Assembly: GCF_907164915.1 (NCBI RefSeq)
Contig: NC_061865.1
Span: 49,449,363-49,513,362, forward strand
Reading direction: 5' to 3'
DNA: 64,000 bases
From: Impatiens glandulifera
Lineage: Eukaryota > Streptophyta > Magnoliopsida > Ericales > Balsaminaceae
Positions 1-10,617 of this stretch are shown here, piece after piece (the first letter of the stretch is position 1; every line of letters begins with the position of its first letter). The position numbers and the translations under genes were made by a program. The notes beneath the pieces are model-generated. The model was not told the origin of the DNA. It ran no database searches and was given only the letters and a program-made list of their open reading frames with translations.

Positions 1-140
1 AACGTGATCTCAAAGTGATTTTCAGTTGATGGAATTATTTATTAATTATGTTAGGGTGGTGGCTGGTTAAAGGAAACTGGTATAAGTCTATTAAAAGATT
101 TAAATTATTTTTCCCCAAAAGATGCCTTCTCTGAATAATC

Positions 141-197
141 GAATTCTTGAGTTCTGCTACTCTGGTATGTGTTGTGTCAAAAAGAGCTCAAGAATTC
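141..197. repeat. Inverted repeat, potential hairpin, at unit start
   Basis: Arms 141-155 and 183-197 are complementary over 15 bases with one mismatch (core GAATTCTTGAG / CTCAAGAATTC) around a 27-base loop. The same structure lies just before the minisatellite in U3 and U4. No function can be assigned. Confidence 0.7.
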
Positions 198-198
198 T

Positions 199-440
199 AC
201 CTTTAGCTTGTGTCAAAATCTAACCCTTGTCGGGACAAACGTTAAACCATCTCACTTACCTTTAGCTTGTGTAAAAAGCTAACCCTTGCCCGGAAAATTG
301 CTAAATCATCATATTTACCTTTAGCTTGTGTCAAAAGTGAACCCTTGCTGGGACAAACGATAAACCATCTCACTTATTTTTAGTTTGTGAAAAAAGATAA
401 CCCTTGTTGGGACAAACACTAAATCATCATCAATCTCACT
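199..440. repeat. 59-bp minisatellite, 4 copies (U1)
   Basis: Four diverged tandem copies, each beginning with a form of ACCTTTAGCTTGTGT and containing TAACCCTTG followed by a GGGACAAAC-like motif. Copies 1, 3 and 4 resemble each other more than copy 2, which has a CCGGAAAATTG core. The array lies inside the duplicated unit and was copied with it. Confidence 0.8.
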
Positions 441-2438
441 TATTTTTTTTCTCTAAGGAGATTTGTTTCAAGATGATCAATTAAAAATTTACTCTAGGTT
501 GTAAGGTCTAAGAGACAGTTTCTAACTTTTTGATGCAGTGCGAAAGCGGATGGGCTGTGATATTTACATTCCCAATGATTTTAACAATTTGTTTGAAAGA
601 TTTGTTCATTTATTCTAAAAGCTTTGAATTTGGGTGGTCGAGGTGGTGATGAATTTTTTCTGAAGAGCTTAGTGATAATTGGAGAGTAGCTAGATGATTT
701 TTAGGGTGGCACTTGAATAAATGTTCATAAAGATTTTGTTTGCCAAAACGATGAGACAATGGATTCGGTCGAGTCTGATTTTAATAAATTTATTTCCTTG
801 TTGCTATTGGGCCATGTAAAATTATAACAGTGAGTTTTAACATAATGAGTTTGAAAGTATTTATGAAAAGTTGTAATAACTTTGATTGTGGTTTAAATTT
901 AGAGATTCCACCTATTTTTTTTGGTTTAGAGTAGTAAACTATTAAAATTACATAGAAAAAAGTTAGTGGTCAAGAGCTGAATTACCGAATTTAAGTAGGT
1001 TTTATCAAAAGATTAAGTTTTTATTTTCTAAATAAGGTGTATAAAATCTAGTAAAATTTCATTAGAAATAGTCAATGTTTCAAATGTTAGTGTTTATAAT
1101 ATTTTGGTCCAGTTAAATTATTTTTAGTTTAATAGAATTAGACCAAGCAAGACACACATCAAGCTGGTTCTTTTTGTTGTGGGTTAAACTAGTTAACATC
1201 ACACAAACAAGGTCGGAGTAAATTGAGTTTAGCTCAATAAATTTATGAATATTATGATAGATAAGTGATGAATTATTAAAATTTATTCAGATCGGAAAAA
1301 TTGTAATGTCATATTAGAAGATATGTGTCGTGCTTTAAGAATTCGACAAAAAATGGCAGACTGTAAGAACCACTGACGACCATCAAGAATTCTTTGGTTT
1401 CGCTGTTTGGTAAAGAAATACAGAATATTTTTTCGGTAATGATATTGATTTGAATATTTAGTAAGGACTAGATTTTCCACAATTTTTGTGATGGAGACAA
1501 AAGCGGGATTTGAGCATAGAGACATTGTTTCTAGGTTTCATTTTATGCTTTGTGGATTTTAGCGGTATTAATTGATTTATAAATCAGGCGGTTTAGGTAA
1601 GATTTTTAATGTGAAAAACGATTGATTATTTAAATTTGTTCAAAACGCGTGATCATTTCACATTCTTTTATGATTAAAAATTAAATGAAGAGTGGTGATT
1701 GAAGAGAATAAGAATAGTTATAAAAAAAAAATTGTAATGATTTTAAATAAATAAAGTTGCATATAAATTTTGAAAAACCGATTAAAGATATTAGAGTAAG
1801 TAAGAAAATATGTAATGATTTTTCCAAATCTACAATGATATATTAATAACAAAGTAATTTAATGCGATTTGAAAAGGCTTGAAAAAGGAGAGCGACAGAG
1901 ATATAAAACATGTGATGATAACACTTCTATAACTCAGATTTATGTAAAGAAACATTAAAGAAAAAGAGAGAACCTGAAACTACTAAAAAGAAAATGATTC
2001 TAAGTAAATAACACCGAAATAACTAGACCAAATAAATTACAAACCTAAAGATATAAGCTAAATAAAAAACAAGATCATTACTCAAATGAGAATGGCTTCT
2101 CTAGAATATATCGAATATACACCAATTTGATTTCAAATAAAGGGAATAATCAAATCAAATAATAATATAATTATAAGAATAATTTAAATCTGTTTTTTTT
2201 TGTCTATTATATTATAAAATATTATTCAAATTATCTAATATAATATATGTTAACCATTAACAACTTGTTCATTGTTATACATCAAAGTCTATGGAGACAT
2301 CCACATCCAAGTCAAACTCATGTTATGGTTTGTCATGAGATAATAATAATAATAAATGCATCACTGATTACTTTGTTTGATTGTTATTAAAAATCATATT
2401 AGAAGAACAAAATGGTGCATCTTTCAAAGTAAAGGGGG
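441..2438. other. AT-rich intergenic DNA, no gene recognised (U1)
   Basis: This stretch lies beyond the 3' end of the RIN13-like gene. Its short open frames contain stops in the other units and match no family I know. The stretch is repeated in U2-U4, and its right part (from about 1391) is found in diverged form in U5. It therefore belongs to the ancestral unit and is not a transposon unique to one copy. Confidence 0.5.
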
Positions 2439-5176
2439 TCAGGCTTTGTTTGTCTTCAGCTTGGAAAAGAAGTTTATTACTTTAGGATCTTGATGTGAAG
2501 CTTTAATTCGCTGCTGGTGTCTTTGAAACTTCCAATAAGCCCTATCAGTGGCATTGCAATGGTCATGAATCAAGTTGGTGCCATTGCCCCAGTGGAGACA
2601 TGGTGCTGTTGCCTCACAAACATAACAGTGACACTGAAATTTTATGATAAACATATCATCAAACACTAGATAATGTTATTTGGTAAATGTTTTGGAAAAA
2701 AACTGGATCTTGGTCTGGACCCGAATCTATCTCCAAGACACAGATCCAAACCAAGACAGAAAGTGCTCGATTATACCTGGCTACAATGTTTAGAATGTGG
2801 AGTGCTGGAAAAATTATAGTTGGCACAGAGGTGGCGAGGATGAGGAAAATCTCTGCAAGCAATCTGCATAAAAATTATTTAAAAATGTAAGATGATGAAT
2901 GAGCCTTTTAAGATTGATTTCAAATTAACTGATTGTAAATATTAATTTATATAAAATACTTTGAAACAAAGTTTTGTATCAATGAATTTTTAGATACATT
3001 TACATATAAATTTGATATAAAAGATGTGAATGAATATAGCTGCATACAGCAAAAATAGAGCTAGTTTATAGATGTCCAAACAAATTTAACCCAATTGGGC
3101 ATCCACTATAGCTCATTTAAAAACTAAACTACTAATGCTACTCCAATGTCCCCACTTTGGAATCTAGATGAGATAAAGTTTTAAAATATAACTCAATTTA
3201 TGACATCTTATCAAGAAACTTGCACATTTCAACTAAACATATTTGTATATGTATGCACATTTCTGACTTAATTTTCAAACACAAACTCTACTAGTATAGT
3301 TGGGTTTTGCCCTCCTAGTTGGACAACCCAGCTTGGTGTGCGATTTAGTTAGGCCCAAAGTATATAATATGAAGATACAATATTTTTCATATAAATTTTT
3401 AGTAGGTTTTATAAAACAACAAGAGAGAGTAGAGCAAAAACAAATTAATGAGTTTGAGATAGCAGCTGCAGCATATTTTCGTTTGTCATAGTTTACACCG
3501 TTTGATCTACTTCAAATGTTGATAGCTTATTTGTTATTTTTAGGGTAACATTCTGAACGATGAAGATCTGTTTTTTGAAGTTTCTAAGTTAATAAAAGAG
3601 AAACTAGAATTGTAGAATTGATAATGTTGGTTGATTTTTCTCCTTCTATTCTTTGTTGTTATTTGTCAAAATTGTTGTGTGATCTTGATACAATTGATCT
3701 CTAGTTTGGTTATATTTATAGTGAACTTTTACTTGTAATATTGTTGATGATAGTGGATTGTTAAGCAGCATAGTCAGGTCCCGTGGTCTTTTACTCTCGA
3801 TTTGAAGAGAAGTTTTTTCACATTAAAACATGTTTTGCATTGTCGTTTTGATTTCATTCTATTTTGCTAATCTATTATAGTCAATTAGTTGGGAAAATAT
3901 TATGTTTTGAAGAATACATTTTCCCATCAAATTGATATTAGATTGTGGTTTATTTGAGTATAAGGATGGAGACTAACAACTCTAGAATGATTAGTTTGAA
4001 TGACTATAATTATAATATCTGTAAGGTTAAAATAAAATATTTATTGTATGTGAAAAGTTTTATTTTTCATTAATGTTCTTTCAAACTAAGCCTTTAGAAA
4101 AAAAAATATGAATGATTGAATTTTTTTTTTTTGCAAAGACTAATATGTGGTTATATCGTCAATGGATTGATGACAATATTCTGAACCTTGTGATTTCTAT
4201 TACTGATTCTCGTACACTTTGGACTAAATTTGAAAATTGTATGAGAGGAAAACAAGTAATAATAAGTTATTTTTGATAAACAATTGATGTCTTTAAGGTA
4301 TCAAGTTGGTTCTCTAATAACTAACAACTTGAACACTTTTGTGGGAACTATTAATCAATTGTAAGCAATGAAACTCAGTTTTGATGACGAGATACAAGAC
4401 TTATGTTTACTTGGTACTCTATCTAACTCATGAGAGACTTTTAGAACAATTTTGTCCAATTTAGCTCTTAATGGTGTTCTCTTAATGGATTTGGTAAAAA
4501 AATAGTATGTTGAATGAAAAGATGAGACGAAAGACACAAGACTGTTCTTTACAATCTGAGGTCTTGGTTATAGAATGAATGGGGAGAAGTAATTGGAAAG
4601 ATATAAATAATCGTAGCAAATCTCGTGGGACTTCTAATAAGTGAGAAAATGTTAAGTGTCATCATTGTGTCTGAAGGATCATATTAAGAAAATTTGATTT
4701 AAATTGAAAAAAGAGAACAAAAAAAAACTCAGAACACACCCGCTACTTCCAACCACAAAGAAGGTAAAATGTATTTGAATGGATAACGGGAAGAAAAGAT
4801 TGGATCTTTGATGAGCAACCAATAGTGTCATCCCTAACTAGATTATATGAATATACAAAATCATATAAAAACAATATTGCAATAAACGTTTATTAACAAT
4901 CATAATAAAAAATTTAAGAAAAAAACAAAAGAAATCTACTCTTAAATGAAGATTTTCTTTCTCAAAACAATGACAACAGTAAAATACCTGGCCCTTTACT
5001 CCAACAAGAAGCAAATCGTCTGAATCACTAATAGTTGAATGGTTGTCAACAGTAACTGGCATATCTGGATCGCCATTTAAAATCACACAATCATCATCCA
5101 TTTCTTCTCCTCCCATATCTCTGCAATCATCATCATCGTCCGAACTTATATCGATTATAAATGGCTCTGAATCCAT
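2439..5176 (-). CDS. RIN13-like protein, copy 1 (three exons)
   Basis: Exons on the minus strand: 5176-4988 (63 codons), 2863-2777 (29 codons) and 2633-2439 (64 codons plus TGA), all in phase 0 with GT donors and AG acceptors; total 156 residues. The N-terminus is acidic (MDSEPFIIDISSDDDDD, then DDDCVIL). Exon 2 carries RDFPHPRHLC and HSKHC. Exon 3 carries CHCYVCEATAPCLHWG and DHCNATD, a Cys/His-rich module resembling a metal-binding knuckle. This layout matches plant RPM1-interacting protein 13 (RIN13) homologues; Arabidopsis RIN13 binds the immune receptor RPM1. The start chosen is conserved in all five copies, although the frame is open further upstream here. Intron 1 (2864-4987) contains a Copia relic, intron 2 (2634-2776) is compact. 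The homologue name rests on remembered motifs; a role in immunity is inference. Confidence 0.72.
3297..4812 (+). pseudogene. Decayed Copia retrotransposon inside intron 1 (U1)
   Basis: The element lies antisense to the host gene. A degraded LTR occupies about 3297-3929 and ends in CA. It is followed by a mutated primer-binding site (TTGATATTAGATTG, compare TGGTATCAGAGC) and a gag start, ATGGAGACTAACAAC, at about 3967. Further on, the sense frame gives remnants of the UBN2-type gag domain (KLSFDDE, LGTLSNS) with stops. Protease, integrase and reverse transcriptase are missing. Compared with U2 and U3, the relic has lost about 400 bases near 4763. The insertion is absent from U5, so it is younger than the array founder. 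Confidence 0.75.
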
Positions 5177-5344
5177 AATTCGCGGAATAGGAAAGCCGAT
5201 GAAAGATTGATGAAAGAGAGGTTGAAGGTATGAAAAGGGAAAACTATAGGCTGAAAACTGAACTGAGTCCTCTCTCTTGAGAGAGACTGCTGCAACGTGC
5301 TGTTTGTTTAGACATAATGAAATCTTTGTCTTTCTGAGAGAGGG

Positions 5345-5353
5345 AAACCCTAA
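5345..5353 (+). promoter_or_regulatory. Telo-box upstream of RIN13-like copy 1
   Basis: AAACCCTAA lies about 170 bases upstream of the start codon. Telo-boxes are frequent near transcription starts of plant genes expressed in dividing cells. The motif is conserved in U2, U3 and U4 and changed in its last base in U5. A functional role is inferred from position only. Confidence 0.5.
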
Positions 5354-6541
5354 CCTATTTTTGTTTGAATTTTGCAAATTTTGATTTAGTTTATTTATTT
5401 ATTTATTTTTCAAAACAATTATTTCAGACTTTTTTTTATAATATTTTTTTTTTTAAATCTTATATAATCATATATATTTATATTTATTCATTATTTTATC
5501 AATTATATAACTTAAATAATTAAAAGAAATATTAAAATACTTTTATTTTAAAAATATATTTATTATTATATATTAATATACACTTTAAAACCTTTTATGA
5601 AAAAAATTATTTTTCAAAATTACTATCAATCAAGTATTTGTAAATAATTTGAAATTTATTCAAATAAGCCCTAACTAAACAAACACTTATTTATTATGAA
5701 CAAAATTAAGCTAACATGAAATTTATTAGAATCAAAAGTACAATTTCAATTTTTTTATTTGTTTGTCAATTAAAAATTCAAATTTGAAATAAAATTCAAA
5801 TTAATTTTATTTAATTATTTATATATTTTTCTAGAAATGTAATTAAAAAGAGTGGTCTTAAATGTCTAACATATATTTTTGACAAAATAAAGTGACTTTG
5901 ACCTGTTGATAACATAATTTCAACAAGTTTAAAATATTTTGGACCAGTTTAATATAATGTTTGTTTAATTAACATAATATTTAACTCGATTAAAAGATGG
6001 ATAATTAGTTAATTTAAGATAATTCACTTAAGTTAAAAAATTAAGTTAACTAGTTTAATATAGTTTTAGCACAATGTTAATTTTGAATTCTATATCAAAA
6101 TTTCTTATTGAGTTTCCATTTAGTAACGATGATAGAAGTTAGATCCTAAATATACTTCTACCCATAAAAAGAAATGAGATTCTCAAAAATCTATAAGAAA
6201 GAGTTATCCAAAATTTCCGAATATAGATAATAAAAAATGCTACACGAGTAAATATTAAATTTGAAGAAAAAAATATACTAATTTAACTCATCTTACTTGC
6301 TCAATAAAACAAAATGTATATAATTTTGGTTCTAATTAGGACAGATCTTAACCAAAGCAGTGGATGCATGTGTAACTGTTTTCACTTTTGATCTAGGTGG
6401 TGTTTATTATTTAAAACGGATATATGTATCACTTGAGCTTAATTAGAAATTTATCTATGTGGCACTATGCTGCCTAATTAAATGATGTGGTCATGTGACT
6501 CAATTCTTCCTTTTAGTTTTGTGTTATTTAGGATAGTTTAA

Positions 6542-6626
6542 AACATGATCTCAAAGTGATTTCAATTGATGGAATTATGTATTAATTATGTTAGGGTGGT
6601 GGCTGTTTAAATGAAGAAGGTATAAG
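6542..6626. repeat. Truncated start of a further array unit
   Basis: These 85 bases repeat the unit start (ATGATCTCAAAGTGATTTC onward) and end abruptly at GGTATAAG, where a hAT-like end begins. This is the left remnant of a former unit whose remainder was lost or displaced by transposon insertions. The same remnant is at 44530-44615. Confidence 0.7.
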
Positions 6627-6788
6627 TAGGGATGACAATGAATACTCGTATACCCGATACCCGATGGTCAGATTCGGGTATTTTAAATCGGGGTCGGGGT
6701 TGGGTATGGGGAGGAGAGAAGGTACCCGATCGGGTACGGGGTCGAAGATGGGGAATGTGCGAAACCCAAATCCGATACCCACTATATT

Positions 6789-7895
6789 TTTTGGGAAAAA
6801 CGACTTAGCATCATTTCATTAAAAATTCTCAAAAATGGAAAAAAAAACACGAGTTTAAGAGATCATTCTAGATAGGCCTAGAATGATTTTGAAGTCGTAA
6901 CATTTTGAATAAAAGCTAAAAAGCTAAAAACGTAAATGAATTATCTGATTATAATGCTTTCAATTCGAGTGAGTTTAAAAAATGGTAAATTCCAGTTTCT
7001 ATAGATATTCCAGTTCTGTTTTGTGTTTGGAATTCTTGTCCACGTTCCCGCAAGGGCGTTGCAATCCGATACAATATCTTTCCATAACTCTTCAACGCTC
7101 CTGTGGGTTCTGCCATATACCCTTGCATTCCGTTTTTGTCAAATGTTATACACCACTGCTCCAAAGCCACACTTGAACACGCTTGTTGCAAATATATTTC
7201 CTTTGGCTTTCAGTAGTGTTGCATCTTTGATTTCATTCCATTCGCTCGGGAAACTAATCAGCTCCAGGCTTTTATAGAATCTGTCCAAAAGATCTGAAGC
7301 AATACAGTAGTTCCCGAATAGGTGATCTATGATTTCTTCATTTCCTCTATATAGAAGACAGTTTGTGTCCAGCATGCTCATATATTTGCTGATACGATCA
7401 CGAGTGTTGAGTCTTTCCCAGAAGGCGAGCCATAGGATGAACTGGTGTCTAGGGATAATCTTCGTTGACCATACAAGAGGAGCCCATTCTACTTTCTGTG
7501 CTTTTTCCTGTGTTATCTCCCATATTTTCTTCGATATCAGCTTCCCATTGTCCTCAGCTTTCCATTCATGAATATTCGGTCTGTCATGTAGTTGTATGTT
7601 ACTTATATGATCAAGTATTTTCTGTCTTTCTGGATTTCTTCTCAGGAGTGAGTCATAATTCCCGTCTTTAATGTCTCTGATTTTTGTTTATGTGCAGTCC
7701 CTTCTAATGCGGATATTTTGAAACTCCTTCTTGTGGATGATAGGCTGGTTTTCGAACCAGGGGTCGTGCCAGAATAGAGTGTTTTTCCCGTCCCCTAACC
7801 GGATGTCATAAAGATCTGCAATATTGCTTCTTAGTTTAAGAATCTTTTTTAGAGACCAGCTCTTATCTTCATGAATTTTGCAGGTCCAGATACTA
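6789..7895 (-). mobile_element. L1-like LINE, 5'-truncated (U1)
   Basis: Minus-strand non-LTR retrotransposon. The T-rich tract at 6783 marks its 3' tail. The frame at 7381-7139 encodes part of a zf-RVT domain (NCLLYRGNEEIIDHLFGNYC, LELISFPSEWNEIKDA), and the frame toward 7895 gives the region before it (ENQPIIHK-like). Stops and frameshifts make it dead. The insertion is flanked by GATACCCACTATATT (6774-6788) and GATACCCGACTATATT (7896-7911), a target-site duplication in the host hAT-like element. A 10-bp stem-loop lies in the 3' UTR at 6862-6887. Confidence 0.85.
6862..6887 (-). other. Stem-loop in LINE 3' UTR
   Basis: ATCATTCTAG, a 6-base loop, then CTAGAATGAT: a perfect 10-bp stem close to the LINE 3' end. 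It is perfect again at 29036-29061 and slightly changed in the LINEs at 26137 and 35943. Some LINE families need a 3' hairpin for recognition by their own reverse transcriptase; that role here is inference. Confidence 0.6.
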
Positions 7896-8262
7896 GATAC
7901 CCGACTATATTAATATATATATATATATTGCTAAATATTAATATAACATTTCACATCTCATCATTATCTTTATAATAATTACATCATTTAATTTGATTTT
8001 ATCTACACTCCACTCTTACCCACACTTCAAAATTTCCCGTACTTTTTTTATTATAAATAATTTCTTTCCTCCTTAATCACTTTTTATCTTCTCTCTTTAT
8101 CCTCAACTATAAAAAATTATTTCTCTCTCATCCTTCCTTATCTTCATCTCTTAATATTTTTTCAATATTTCTTCTTCAATTATAGTAACAACAAAGTTGT
8201 TATGTTTTTCGACATCTATAAATCTTATATAAGTAAATCATGTTTCTATTTTTTATATTTCT

Positions 8263-8499
8263 TAAGGAGATTTTAACACCCTTCATCGTTGTTGTGATGG
8301 AGTCTCCTATTTTTGCGGTGTCAAAGAACACACGCACCTCCTGGTCGTGAAGAATATATGGTCCACCAAGAAATTTCCTAAGACTAGAGGCCTCTAGAGA
8401 TCTGAACATTGCTACCATCGCCAGCAGCCCTGATGCGTACACTGAGTCAAAGTCCACATGCATGGTGTTTTGAGCGAAAGCAATAGTTTTCTCATGCAT
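8263..8499 (-). pseudogene. Extra ORF downstream of Sirevirus pol, truncated
   Basis: The frame starts at 8499 with MHEKTIAFAQNTMHVDFDSV and continues through GLLAMVAMFRSLEASSLRKF and GPYILHDQEVRVFFD; beyond about 8263 it enters the hAT-like element. It resembles the N-terminus of retroelement-associated hypothetical proteins I recall from Lamiales genomes. In sireviruses an env-like frame may lie at exactly this position after pol. A TATA-like TATTTAAGGG on the minus strand lies about 130 bases upstream of the ATG. Function is unknown; the similarity is from memory and needs a search. Confidence 0.5.
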
Positions 8500-8599
8500 C
8501 TTTTACGGTTTAGAAGATACGATGAAGAAGATGAGTAGTTTTTCTAGAGAGAAGGTAGAGAGAAATAAGGTTTAAAGTTTTAGAGAATCTCAAAGATAG

Positions 8600-10000
8600 C
8601 GTAAAATGTTTTAGGCATGCAAGGCACCCTTAAATAGATTTGAATCGACATGTGTCCCAAAGGACATCATTAAAATAAACCGTCATTTTAAATTTAATGG
8701 ACGTCATTAAAAGTCATCATTAAAATACGTCACTTAAATATTCATAAAAGTTATTATTAATGTAAAAATGTGCGGTAATGAACTGTCAAAATATATTAGT
8801 CATAATTTTAACATTAATAGACATGTGTCTTCATGTTATTCAATATTTGAGATATTTATCAGATTTTATCTTATCTCGTAAATGTCTTCCCTACAAAAAA
8901 TTCGAAATATGACTATTTGAGTGGGAAAGTACAAGGACAGCGCATTAACGGAAATAGGACAGTTGTCTCACTTGTCTTAAGATGAGGCATCTAAAGAGTG
9001 CACGTAGACAGACGTCTATTTGTGTTATCTGCATACCTTGCGTTTAAGTCTGGTAATACGTTTGTTCGGACGGCGTTTGTAAACACAAGGCAACAGATGT
9101 GTTAGCAGGCGTCTGCCTTACATTTAGACGTCTGATCACGCTTAAGTTGCAAGTTGCTTAAGCACAACTCATCTGATCTACATTCTCTTTTAGACGACTA
9201 ATCTGATCAGCCCGTTTTTGAGACATTCGTCGTATTAATACGTCTGTCTAGTCAATTTAACAAATTTTCCCCTCAATTTGTGCATACTTTATTAAATTAA
9301 TTTAAGTCAAAAAGACCCAAAAACATTTCTAAATAAAGCAAAAGGAGTTTTCCTATACACAAGGCACCCTTTAAGTAATTTTGAAACGATACAGGTTTCA
9401 TAAATCATCATTTACGAAGTAAAACACATCATTAGAAATAATAGGCGTTTGATAAGAAATAAGGAGCGTTGGTCACATTTTTAATACATGAAAGACACAT
9501 GTCTTCATGTTATTTATTAATAATATGACCGTTCACTTTAAAAAGGTAGGAGTGAAACGACAGCGTTTTGATAAGATTGAAATAGATGTCCCCCATTTGG
9601 TTTAAGATGAGACGTCTGATGAGCACTAAGACACCGACTAATTGTGTTATTCAGATGCCTTACATTTCAACGTGGATAGACGTCTGTTAAGGAGAGCGTC
9701 TGCTCGCGAGGAGCAAGACGTTTGACCAAAGAGCGTTGGCTTGTGCAAGGCGTCTAACCAAAGAGCGTCTTCTCGCGCAGAGCAAGACCTCTATTTGGAA
9801 GGCGTCTATTTGCACATAGCCTTAGCTATATTAGTAGACGTCTTCCCAACATTTTGACGTCTAACCAAGTTGAGATTTCGGACATCTTAAGTTTAGCTTG
9901 TCTGGTGTGTAGTGTCATTAGACGAATGCTCTTTCAGCACTACGTGGAACATCTATTTTAACATGTCTAGTTTATCTGTTGTATTTCAAGTTCCCCTAAA
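8600..10000 (-). repeat. Tandemly duplicated spacer with AGACGTCT motifs
   Basis: Two diverged copies of about 740 bases. Paired landmarks are AAGGCACCCTT at about 8619 and 9361, ACATGTGTCTTCATGTTATT / ACACATGTCTTCATGTTATT at about 8821 and 9495, and TTAAGATGAGGC / TTAAGATGAGAC further on. The second part of each copy is studded with AGACGTCT, GGCGTCT and GAGCGTCT variants, about fifteen between 9010 and 9870. The block lies between the pol end and the extra ORF and may be its upstream region. Confidence 0.6.
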
Positions 10001-10106
10001 TTTATGCATGAAATATTTTATAAAATGAATAATAAATTTAGTTTCAAAAATGGGTTCCCCTTATGTTTTTGCATAAAACAATTTTAGAATGAATGATAAA
10101 TTTAGT

Positions 10107-10612
10107 TTAAATCAAAAAGTCCCAAAATATTTCTGAAATAGGAAAACTTAGCCTCTAGAAATGGCTTTGTGAATATGTCTGCCACTTGAAGGTCTATTGG
10201 AACATATTTCAGTCGGACGTGCTTCTGTGTGCGATGTGATCCTAGATTAAGTGATGGTGAATGTCAATATGTTTGGTTCGAGAGTGCAACACAGAGTTGG
10301 ATGTGATTGATATCGCACTGATGTTGTCATAGAAAATGGGAGACTTGTCTACCTGGATGCCGTAGTCTCTCAATTGTTGTTGAACCCAAAAAACTTGAGC
10401 ACGGCAGCTGTTTGCGGCAAGGTATTTTGCTTCTGCTGTAGACGTTGCGATAGACATTTGTTTTTTGCTAAACAAAAAAATCAGACGGTTACCCAAGAAC
10501 TGACAAGTTCCCTTAGTGCTCTTCCGATCAATTTTGCACCCTACATAGTCTGCATCAGAGTAACTTATTATGTTGAGACTGGAATACTTTGGATACCACA
10601 GTCCAAAGCATT
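10107..10612 (-). pseudogene. Sirevirus RNase H and pol C-terminus
   Basis: The minus-strand frame has SDADYVGCKIDRKSTKGTCQ, then KKQMSIATSTAEAKYLAANS, FYDNISAISIT, and HSRTKHIDIHHHLI. Beyond a stop and frameshift come VADIFTKPFLEAKF and FRNILGLFDLN, the usual Copia pol ending. It continues the RT fragment beyond the solo LTR. Confidence 0.85.
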
Positions 10613-10617
10613 GAGTC

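Larger units (their letters stand above)
1..6541. repeat. Array unit U1
   Basis: First of five tandem units. The block starting with the motif AACGTGATCTCAAAG recurs at 28164 and 37929, and slightly diverged at 6542 and 44530. The unit holds an inverted repeat, a 59-bp minisatellite, about 2 kb of AT-rich DNA with no recognised gene (441-2438), the RIN13-like gene (2439-5176), and about 1.2 kb of AT-rich upstream DNA (5354-6541). U1 and U4 are nearly identical and are offset by about 37,989 bases. The boundaries are those of the repeated similarity, not of a known element. Confidence 0.85.
6627..8262. mobile_element. hAT-like element, right end missing, split by a LINE
   Basis: The left end TAGGGATGACAATG resembles hAT terminal repeats and is followed by many GGGTACCCGAT-type motifs. 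The family is the same as the complete element at 56883-57760: both share the CCCGAT-rich end and an AT-rich interior with ACACTCCACT-like and AACAACAAA motifs. A LINE occupies 6789-7895. No matching right terminus is visible; near 8262 the sequence passes directly into the Sirevirus relic. The junction coordinate is approximate. Confidence 0.55.

Noticed and set aside
1283..1525. 80-codon minus-strand frame in U1
   Set aside because: Interrupted in U2-U5, no recognisable motif.
2659..2862. Minus-strand frame MLAEIFLILATSVPTIIFPA, hydrophobic
   Set aside because: Out-of-frame reading of exon 2; the correct frame gives RDFPHPRHLC with proper splice sites.
2687..2890. Plus-strand frame MFWKKTGSWSGPESISKTQI and its copies in other units
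   Set aside because: It is antisense to exon 2 and intron 2 of the RIN13-like gene; conservation follows from the gene.
5174..5377. Longer N-terminus of RIN13-like copy 1 (MQNSNKNRLGFPS start)
   Set aside because: Shifted out of frame in U4, stopped in U2/U3 and different in U5; only the MDSEPF/MDSKPF start is shared.
7023..7277. Plus-strand frames with VHVPARALQSDTISFHNSST and copies at 26279, 29197, 36174, 45012
   Set aside because: Antisense to the LINE zf-RVT region; conserved only because the LINE copies are related.
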